The notes under the pieces are model-generated. The model saw only the letters and a program-made list of their open reading frames with translations, ran no database searches and was not told the DNA's origin. The translations under genes were made by a program, and so were the position numbers. DNA of 64,000 bases from Bagarius yarrelli (Eukaryota; Chordata; Actinopteri; Siluriformes; Sisoridae), in assembly GCA_005784505.1 (NCBI GenBank), contig VCAZ01000120.1:431001-495000 (forward strand). The letters are read 5' to 3'. Shown here one piece after another: positions 56,261-64,000 of this stretch (position 1 is the stretch's first letter; the number at the start of each line of letters is the position of its first letter).

Positions 56261-56349
56261 TTTACATTTCGGCCTTAAGGATGCTGGGAATTAAATACAC
56301 AACCTTCTGATTAGCGGTCCAACACCGTAACCACTGAGCCACCACTTCT
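56261..56349 (-). mobile_element. L2-tail SINE, head fragment
   Basis: The minus strand 'agtggtggctcagtggttac' with 'ggtgttggaccgctaatcag' is the tRNA-like head. The body and tail are missing. Confidence 0.78.
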
Positions 56350-56880
56350 GAACCACCTCAGAGCCAGAGACTGGATCTAAACTGAGTTTAATCGTCACTG
56401 TTCTCATTTCACACACTTCACACACACACACACACGACCCTGGAGAAGTCTTCCCATCTTCATCGCTATGCTGAGCGAATCCACGCCACGCTGACGCACC
56501 ATAATTCAGCCTGAAGCCCTATTTTGGATCTTCGTTTTGTAGGAATACATTTCTGTCAGCCGGGATGAAGCGAGCGCCGCTGTTAGCATTCATTAGGGCG
56601 CGCGGTCCCTGCGGACTACTGCTGGATGTGCGCTCTGGCATGTAGCCCGTCTATCTGACAGGTCATTATGGCGTATCGTGCTGGAGTAGACCGGAGGACA
56701 GGCTAGCGTTCTGCTCTCTCTCTCTTTCTGTCTCTCTCTCTTTCTGTCATGCGCTCACAGCTTCAGCAACTTCATCACACCTGGAAGAAGGACGGCTGTA
56801 CCTCCTACCACACTTACATGGTTTCTGCCTCCAACGACGCCCGCTCCCAGTAATGAGCTCAGATACTTCCTAATAAATAA

Positions 56881-57016
56881 AGAGACACAGACAGACAGGC
56901 TGACAGACAGACAAATAGATAGATAGACAGACAGATACACAGAAAGACAAAGAGATACGTAGATATCTAGATAGACAGACAGATAGACAGACAGACAGTT
57001 ACACAGACAGACAGAC
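56881..57016. repeat. (GACA)/(GATA) tetranucleotide array
   Basis: Mixed GACA and GATA units with short interruptions. Confidence 0.95.
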
Positions 57017-57278
57017 ATTGCTTTATTCTGCCGTTTTAAACTAAACTGATGCTGAGGGTAAAGCTATTATTTCTTAATATCTCCAAACAAATTGTAATTA
57101 CACTTGTAAAGCGGAGGGGGTGGGGGGTGGAGGGGGGTGTATGGGTGGTGTAGGAAACACTGCTGGCACCAGGTGGAGCCTCCAATTTGATCAGCTGCGT
57201 TTCACTTGACCCTTCATAAACGCCTGGGATTATTACAAGATTATTTTTATTATTATAGGAGCATGTGTGTGTTCTTGG

Positions 57279-57313
<35 letters not shown>

Positions 57314-58242
57314 TGTGTGTGTGAGTGTGTGAGTGTGGGGTGGGCTGATTTTGATTGGCAGAGCATGACAAAAATGGGTTTCATCTCTCCAGAAAATGAA
57401 AAGAGAGCTTAACCCCGAACTGCCTTCAAAGTGGGCCACGGATCCGTCTAGACTTTAATAATAAAACAGTGAGGACGGGGATTTATGAGCGCGCTCTGGC
57501 GAGACAATACCAGAAACGTGGATTAGTCATAACCAGACTGGCACTCGGATAAAATGAACATCTCCCATCCAGAGTTAATTAGACAACACAACTCTCCTGC
57601 CAATCAGTTTGACGACTAAAGGTCAGGGACGTCATAAAGTTACGCTGTACAAAGCGGCCATGTTGGAATCTGTTGACTGAGCAGAGCACAGAACACTAAA
57701 AAGAACTCATGCGCCGCTAATTGTTTGTGTTTCATCTTCCCTTCGCCGATCACATGGTGTTGTGGGTAACGTATTGATTTGTCGGTCAGTGAAGGGAAAT
57801 CCCATCATGCCTCGAAATAAATCTCCCACTAAACAGAGCAGAGGTTGAGCTCCTCAAGTCCCTGCGTGGATGTCTCAATACCTCCAACACCAAACTCCAC
57901 GTTTTGTAATCGCTCAGAGCGTTTTAGCCGTATCGACTGAGCGATCCTCTGCGGAAATCCTGCGTCAGTCTCGTGGGTCACGCTCGGAGTGCACCACCGG
58001 GGGAACGGTAAAACTCTGGAGAACCAGGGTGATAAATTTTCCAGGGTTGAACGTCGATAAAAAATGAATTGTAATTACTGACAGATCGTCAGCCGTGTCG
58101 AGGTTTCGGAGATCGCAAAATGGAGACGCGACATGTCGAATTGATTGGTTTCTCCAGGAGTGTGTCGACGTTCGGCCCGTCAGCGCTCCTTAGCGGAGTG
58201 TATCGCGATGAAACAAGCGCTTCTATTTATAGTTTTAGACAT
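57017..58242. other. Single-copy stretch
   Basis: G-rich run 57113-57140 and GT run 57264-57337. 57400-58200 is balanced, CpG-containing sequence without repeats. No gene model. Confidence 0.5.
57264..57337. repeat. (GT)n microsatellite, interrupted
   Basis: GT blocks separated by 'tcttggg', 'ttt' and 'gag'. Confidence 0.94.
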
Positions 58243-58388
58243 TCGTATCCATAGCGACTAACATTTATCACATTTTTTAAATTTAACTAAGTAGCTGAAG
58301 GTTAAGAGACTTTTTAAAGGCCCAGCAGTGGCATCACTGTAGTCCTGGGAATTGAACCCATGATCTTCAGGTCAGCAGTCCAGATACG
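58243..58388 (-). mobile_element. L2-tail SINE, diverged
   Basis: The minus strand holds 'ctgctgacctgaagatcatg', 'ggttcaattcccaggactac', 'ccactgctgggcctttaaaa' and a tail 'gataaatgttagtcgctatg'. Confidence 0.83.
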
Positions 58389-59208
58389 GCCTGCATTCGA
58401 AAACAAGTTAAATAATTGATTCTAATACACGAAACTATGCTACCTTAAGCGACATTCTATCCAGATCATTCTGCATCACTGCTGCGTAAAGAGTACACAC
58501 ACTCCAACACACACACACACACACACACTCTCAGACCCCCCGCACTCGGCGTGATGCAGTGTCTAAAATGTCTGCACCCTCTTTATTGCGGCGATGCTCC
58601 AGTGCCCTCCTGACGCTTCAGAAGTGAAACAGCTCCAGGCAAAAGCACCTGTTTGAGATTCAGCGCAGGATAAAAAGGTGCATTAGAAGCAAAGCAGCTC
58701 AGCGGGAGACGTTTCTTACACATTCTGCTCAGCATGCGAACTGGCGGCCCTGAGAGATCCGAGCGGCGGATTTATATATTTCCTTTAGATCGCTTTCGAT
58801 GGTTTTTCTGCCATCGTAAATTCTGCACAGCTACACAAATACCACTGTGGGGAATAAGCAAGGTTACCGGATGCAAGATAGGAGCGAGATTTAGCTGGAG
58901 TTCCTGACAGGACACAAAGAGGAATGAGACGGAGAACGCGGTGGCCGTCCTCCATCTTGCCTCGGCTAATATAAATCTGAAGCAGGAATGCGCCACAGGA
59001 GTTTTTTGTCCACGTTTGACATGTCTCACAGGGCAAAGCAACATTTTTTTTCAAACAGTTTTTTTTTAATGCAGGAATAAGAACACTGTCCACCAAACAT
59101 CCCATAGTTGTTCCGCTTTTCCGAATCTTCTTCCCAAACTTCACAGGAACTTCCACAAAACATTTTATCAATTTGAATCAAGGGTAACACAGATCCCTCA
59201 ACTTAACA
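58389..59208. other. Single-copy stretch, candidate conserved island
   Basis: CA run 58498-58528. 58540-59160 is repeat-free with CpGs. Two overlapping minus-strand open frames (90 and 128 codons) show no recognisable domain and look unrelated to each other. Confidence 0.45.
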
Positions 59209-59572
59209 GGGGGAAGTGGTGGCACAGTAGTTAAGGTGTTGGACCCGCAACAGGCCCCACCAAATTACCACGGTTGGGCCCTTGAGCAAGGCCCTTAACC
59301 CCTAATTGCTTAACTGTATAACATTTACAGCATTGAGCAGACGCCCTTATCCAGAACGACTTACATTTATCCCATTCATACAACTGACCATATGGGGGTT
59401 AAGGGCCTTGCTCAGGGGCCCAACAGTCATGGCTTGGTGGATCTGGGAATCGAATCCACAATCTTCGCGTTGGTAGTTCAGCATCTTAACCATGAGCCAC
59501 CACTTTCTTTATCTATAAAAGAGATAAATGTAAGTCGCTCTGGATAAAAACGTCTGCCGAATGCGGTAAATG
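59209..59572 (+). mobile_element. L2-tail SINE split by a nested SINE
   Basis: Left part 59209-59320: head 'gggaagtggtggcacagtag', body 'cccttgagcaaggcccttaa', ending 'cttaactgtata'. Right part about 59511-59572: 'tctataaaagagataaatgt', 'aagtcgctctggataaaaac' and the tail end. Placed together they give the usual order of this family, so the DNA between (59321-59506) arrived later. Confidence 0.93.
59321..59506 (-). mobile_element. L2-tail SINE nested in another copy of the same family
   Basis: A full copy in opposite orientation: head at 59506 ('agtggtggctcatggttaag'), B box 'gtggattcgattcccagatc', tail 'aagtcgttctggataagggc' with 'ctgctcaatgctgtaaatgt' at 59321. Flanks 'ctgtata' and 'tctata' may be a decayed target duplication. 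Confidence 0.93.
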
Positions 59573-60806
59573 TTCATTTTTGTTATTTTTATCTTTATTG
59601 AATAATTTACACCTAATATAATAAAAATTAAATGTAAATTAATTGAATAGAACTTTACATTAATATCCTGAGCGTCTTTAATTACTAACCCTGGATAACC
59701 TGGAGGAATCTTTACACTATTGTTCTGGATATCATTACATTACTATCCTTATGTTATAACTTTACATTACCATTATGGCTCATGGGACTTTATATACCTC
59801 TGCCTGGTACCTTCACACTTCTATCTCATCTCAAATCATTTCATTACTAAGACATTAGTAGACATTTTGACATTAGTAGACTATATAAATGTATATAAAG
59901 TACCCCTGTGTCACGTACTGTGGGTGGAGGAGAACAGGAGAACGAGGAGATGGAATGCAACAGGCTTCATTTGCACCAAAAAAAGAAAATTCCAAAACCA
60001 GAAACTTACAAACTAAAAAATTCATAGAATCTTTCTTAAGTGGTTAGCATAGCGTAGCCACTACCTCAATTCACACACACACACACACACACACACACGT
60101 AAACACAAAAATACATTGTCAAGCACGGACACTTTAAATGCAGTTTGTACATTAACCTGCTTTTTTATTTGCACATTTTTATAATCTGGTCGACGCTGTT
60201 TAATTTAACTTCCTGTTTAGCGTCCTGTTTATTGTACTCTGTGTTTATTTGGACTGTCTGTCTTGTGCTTGTGTTTGCAGCAGGTTGCACACATGGACTT
60301 TATGTTGCTAAGACAATTCACTCTCAGTCTTTAGCTCTGTGTTGTTCTGTTCAGTGGCTTGTTGTTGTTTGTTGTTTTGTGTAATTGTGTGTTGTTTTGT
60401 GTTGTTTTAGTTCGCTGTGTACTGCGTCTGCTACACATGGTAGAAATCACAATAAAGCCTCTTGAACTTAAACTTGATTAATGATAGCAGATTCTTAAAC
60501 ATTAGCATTTAACACAAGACATGCAGCCTTGTAACATCCAAAGCAACATAACATCATTCAGAAATACAGGGTTTTATATACACAATCGGATTACTGGGGA
60601 AACGAGAGGCACCTGAAACAAATGAGGGAACAAGGAAACGATGACATGACCAACAATAACGAAACCGGAAGTGAAATCTAACCTTTCCTGTGGGGAAACA
60701 ACACCCCGAGGCGGTGACACTTTACCACCTGGGTAATTTTGTTTAACTCTATTGGATACTTTACAATTTAATACTTTTGTTCTAGATGACTCTGTTTTCA
60801 GATGTA
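59573..60806. other. Single-copy AT-rich stretch with a LINE-like 3' tail
   Basis: (CA)n at 60069-60099 and a retroposon-like tail ending near 60478. No gene is visible. Confidence 0.5.
60140..60478 (+). mobile_element. Probable non-LTR retroposon 3' end
   Basis: T- and GT-rich sequence with 'gtactgcgtctgctacacat' and then 'cacaataaagcctcttgaac', ending in 'ttaaacttga' simple units. The end layout ('aataaagcctcttgaactt') is a common end of fish non-LTR elements. The left limit is an estimate. Confidence 0.5.
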
Positions 60807-61272
60807 CAGCGGTACTTTAAGTCACGAGTGTCTCAACTAATGGGTTTTTTCGAGATATGAGTCGCTCTCTGCCGATTTTTTGCTTTGAGTTTTGAGCTAA
60901 AATTCGGGTTCCAAGGCAGCTTCAGACTCCCAACCGCTAGTTAGAGTAGCGAACCCCCCAGTGAATGACGTAACATCCGTCCAGCATCCCGTGTGTCGCT
61001 CGATAGCTAGTCAGACATACGCGTTAGTGGAGTACATTATGTACATTATACTTAATAAAACCAGTTTATTCCAGTACATCCTATTGTATTTGCTTATTTT
61101 TGTTAAATTTGTTATACATTTATTTTTCTTATTTAAAAACATGGAACAAAAGAAATTGCAGTGTTTTTTTGGGGGACCCGAAACAAATTAATGGCATTTC
61201 AATTCATTTTAATGGGAAAAACTATTAAACATACGAATAATTTGAGTTACGAGTAAAGTCAACGCACCGCTG
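60807..61272. mobile_element. Mariner-like MITE, copy 1
   Basis: It is flanked by TA (60805-60806 and 61273-61274). The ends are inverse copies: left 'cagcggtactttaagtcacg', right inverse 'cagcggtgcgttgactttac'. The interior is about 75-80% like copy 2 (62639-63116): shared 'accgctagttag', 'aacatccgtccagcatcccg', 'ccagtttattccagtacatc', 'tttcaattcatt'. No transposase. Confidence 0.93.
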
Positions 61273-61753
61273 TATAAGATCGCCAGTTTCCTGAACATTA
61301 CATGACTGTCCTGATGATGATCACTTGATGATGTTATCTTTTCGAATAATTTACCCAGAAGAAAATGTAAATTAAGAAGAAGGAAACCCAGTTTTGACAT
61401 TTTATTTAATTCTCTTCAGAATTGTGTTCTATGTGCTAACATGTCCGGTTATCTGTATAACCAAAACGAGCAGGAAAATCACATTACGCTGGTGAGAACA
61501 GCAAGCCGGACCTTCCACATCAACTCTTATCAAAGACATTAAACATCAATTATTCAAATGAACGACTTCACTTCGCCTCTAAATGTTACTCATTCGGACA
61601 ACTTCATGAAAATTGCAGGATTTGGACGCATGAAATATGCATGCAAAAGCTATCAGGTGCTCCATGATGAATAAGAACACCTTGGAATTGACATGTTGAC
61701 TCAGAAAGTGGTTCCACATAAAAAATAAAAAAAAGTTGTTGGATGACTTTTGT

Positions 61754-61900
61754 AACATTTACATTTCTAGCATTTAGCATTAGCATTAACATCCTCATTC
61801 AAAGCAACTTACATTTTTTAATTTAATTGAGCAATTGAAGGTTAAACGCCTTGCTAAGGGGGCCACCAGTGGCAGATAGGTGGTGCAGAGAATTTACCTT
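61754..61900 (-). mobile_element. L2-tail SINE, diverged
   Basis: The left end is 'acatttacatttctagcatt' (tail inverse) with 'caaagcaacttaca', then 'gaaggttaaacgccttgcta'. The head is missing. Confidence 0.78.
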
Positions 61901-62376
61901 TAAACCAAACTAATGGACATCCGGTTGATCTAACGTGAATTTAAAAGTTGTCCATCTTCATGAGGACAATATAAGTACCAAGTTTGATGTCTGTAGCTAA
62001 AACTAGGTCGCCTACTTTTGTCTAAAGGTGGCACTATAGAGCGCATCCTCCGTGCCCATTTATGAGCTTTTGCCAGTGTGTAACTATCAGTAACGCTGAT
62101 GGTTCTCTTAAGTTGTCATGGAAACAGTATTCAGGATATCTGGAATCTCTTCAAAGATTTATGCTTGCTGTGTCTTGACAATTAACTGCCTCACTAACAA
62201 ACCTAATCAGGAAACTTTTCTTTATATTCATTTCCTGGACTTCACATCAGTGTCCTGGATCATTTTATTCTACTGTCCCGGTTTATTATTCCGGAAAACA
62301 TTACATTTCTATTCAGTATAAATAAAGGTGTGTGTGTGTGTCCAAAATTCAGACCTGGATTGTTAAATAATCGTTT

Positions 62377-62490
62377 CATTCATTCATTCGTTTATATTCT
62401 ATAGCTGCTTATTCCCTAATTCGGGGTCACAGGGATCTGCTGGAGTCTCTCCCAGCCGTCTCGGAAAGGGTGAAAGGCAGGAAGGGGGGA
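62377..62490 (-). mobile_element. Piscine tRNA-type SINE, 3' fragment
   Basis: (CATT)n then 'gcttattccctaattcgggg', 'tcacagggatctgctggagt' and 'ggaaagggtgaaaggcagga'; matches the 3' third of 25028-25384. Confidence 0.88.
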
Positions 62491-62638
62491 AAACATGGCG
62501 GCTCTGAAAAACGTTATTGCTTTTAAGAACAATTTGAATTTTTGGTACGGAAAAAATTGTCTTTATAATTTAAACCAGTAATTAGACCAATAATCTAATC
62601 CCCAGTCTTCTGTTTAAGATTTTTGAATATTTCATGTA

Positions 62639-63116
62639 CAGTGGTGACTTTACTGGCGAGGTTCAAGTCGTCTCTTAGCTGATATTTTGCTTCGAGTTGT
62701 GAGCTAAAATTCAGGTTACGGGCTTCAGACACCCAACCGCTAGTTAGCGTAGCGAACGCCACAGTGAACGCCATAACATCCGTCCAGCATCCCGCGTGTC
62801 ACTCGATAGCTAGTCAGACATGCGTGTTAGCAAGTGGAGTCGTCTGATCTCCAAGGTAAACGCTGTACATTATACTTAATAAAACCAGTTTATTCCAGTA
62901 CATCCTATTCTAGTGTTTTTATACAATATTCAGTATTTATCCGTTTATTTTTCTTATTTAAAAACATGGAACAAATAATTGCTGTGTTTTTCGGGGACCC
63001 GGAACGAATTAATGTCATTTCAATTCATTTCAATGGGAAAATTTATTTGACATACGAGTAATTTGAGTTATGAGCTCTGACACAGAACCAATTAAACTTA
63101 AGTTAAGGCACCGCTG
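62639..63116. mobile_element. Mariner-like MITE, copy 2
   Basis: TA flanks at 62637-62638 and 63117-63118. Ends 'cagtggtgactttactggcg' and inverse 'cagcggtgccttaacttaag'. It is directly comparable with copy 1 and in the same orientation. It carries an insertion of about 20 bp ('gtggagtcgtctgatctcca') near 62836-62856. Confidence 0.93.
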
Positions 63117-63684
63117 TATTCTTATCCGATTGGTCCAATTTACAGGTTGAAGGTTGGAACCTTAAGGACAGCAAACCTGGAACTTCTTACACAGGAAGTG
63201 ACCTCAGTTAGACGATCTTTGACATCAAGTTCTGAATCTATAGATTCAATTCATTTTATAGTTTTATAATTATTAAATTTTTTTAAGATTTAAAGTTAAA
63301 TTGTATTTATCTTTATTTATTTATTTATTTATTTATCTTTATTTAAGGGTCTCATTAATATCTCTGTGTTGAATTCTAAAAGTTCTAAAAAGCTGTTATT
63401 ATTACTCGTTCGTGAGTGCAGATCCCATCCGGTACTAGTGAATAATTGGGCCTTGGGGAGATCTGGGATTTGTCCACATGTAGATTCTTTAGATTTTTCA
63501 AAGTAATCGTAAAGCTTTGTGTTCCTCAGCAGCTTCCCGAGGAGTCTGGGCGGATTTTTCGAAACCTCCTCAAACACTGGGAACTCGTTAGCTGATTTTT
63601 CTATGGATCGATTTAAAAAAAAACAAAAAAACAAAAACCTAATTAGGAAACATTTTTAAAAGGAAAAACATTTTTAAGCGATAG
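63117..63684. other. Single-copy AT-rich stretch
   Basis: (TTTA)n at 63307-63346. A 101-codon minus-strand open frame (63329-63634) has no recognisable domain. Confidence 0.5.
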
Positions 63685-63862
63685 GTGATTCTAAATTGCC
63701 CATAGAATTGAGTGTGTATTTGTATGTGGCCCTGTGATGGACCGGTGACCTGTCCAGGGTGACCTCTGCCTTTCACCCAATGACAGCCGGGATAAACTCC
63801 AGCAGATCCCTGTGACCCTGATTAGGAATAAACGAGTATAAACAGTGGATGAATAAATGGAT
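63685..63862 (+). mobile_element. Piscine tRNA-type SINE, 3' half
   Basis: It starts at 'gtgattctaaattgcccata', then 'ccctgtgatggaccggtgac', 'ccagcagatccctgtgaccc' and a tail 'gatgaataaatgg'. The tRNA-like head is missing. Confidence 0.9.
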
Positions 63863-64000
63863 ACTGTTAACGGTTTAATTTTTCCTTGGAGTGTTCAGGA
63901 ATCCACTTAGTGTTGAAGTTGACTTTAAAAAAAAACATGATTATGTGTGGATGTGATCACTAGCCACGCCCAGATCCGTCACGGTTCTACGCAGGGTTGT

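Larger units (their letters stand above)
55801..56880. other. Single-copy stretch with a CA repeat, a SINE fragment and a CpG island-like segment
   Basis: (CA)n at 56152-56183 and SINE fragment 56261-56349. 56440-56720 is repeat-free with many CpGs ('cgagcgccgctgttagcatt', 'tagggcgcgcggtccctgcg'). Confidence 0.5.
61273..62638. other. Single-copy stretch around two SINE pieces
   Basis: SINE pieces lie at 61754-61900 and 62377-62490. The rest is AT-rich without recognisable genes. Confidence 0.5.

Noticed and set aside
58785..59171. 128-codon minus-strand open frame
   Set aside because: No domain recognised, and an overlapping 90-codon frame in another phase is equally open, as in non-coding DNA with few stops.

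Overview
The window looks like teleost fish DNA, most likely from an otophysan and perhaps a catfish. The evidence is the repeat content: many tRNA-derived SINE copies that share a 3' tail with an L2-type LINE, two copies of a long-TIR Tc1-like transposon of fish type, mariner-like MITEs with TA target sites, an RTE-clade LINE fragment, and dense CA/GT, GA and GATA microsatellites. The placement below 'teleost' is an inference from memory of these families. I find no convincing host protein-coding exon, rRNA or tRNA gene, so this is probably a gene desert or a very large intron.

Layout. 0-9 kb: a dispersed hAT-like repeat cut by the window start (second copy at 8.7-9.0 kb), a C-rich minisatellite, a 441-bp MITE, SINEs, and two arrays of a roughly 19-bp GT-rich minisatellite (3.25-3.97 and 4.96-5.90 kb). 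9-17 kb: SINE fragments, a 365-bp CTAT array, a Tc1-like remnant and AT-rich DNA. 17-20.2 kb: a purine-rich array, then decayed unidentified reading frames interrupted by an L2 LINE 3' end. 22.0-23.7 kb: a full-length but broken Tc1-like element. 24-27 kb: a degenerate GATTC-rich array split by a 1.4-kb hAT-like insertion that itself carries a SINE. 31.6-32 kb: a second MITE copy interrupted by a SINE. 33.2-36.6 kb: a second GATTC/TGACTCA-type array family with SINEs between. 40-44.3 kb: two related GCCACGCC arrays on either side of a deleted Tc1-like copy, ending in a long hairpin. 45-46 kb: an RTE LINE fragment in which a small tandem array has grown, then a SINE. 46.4-50 kb: a large array of about 21-bp units, each with an ETS-type core. 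51.4-52.6 kb: two GATTCAG arrays in opposite orientation. 53.2-55.8 kb: long purine-rich arrays. 59-63.9 kb: a SINE inserted within a SINE, a LINE-like 3' tail and two mariner-like MITEs.

No genes work together here in the operon sense. The history that can be read is one of mobile elements: L2-tail SINEs and their probable LINE partner in one window, autonomous Tc1 decaying into deleted copies, nested insertions that give relative ages, and repeated growth of short-unit minisatellites from different seed sequences. Several repeat-free, higher-GC islands (for example 11.8-12.1, 14.46-14.66, 32.6-33.2, 36.9-37.3, 41.1-41.4, 54.0-54.4, 56.45-56.72 and 58.7-59.1 kb) are candidate conserved non-coding elements, but this cannot be tested without alignments.
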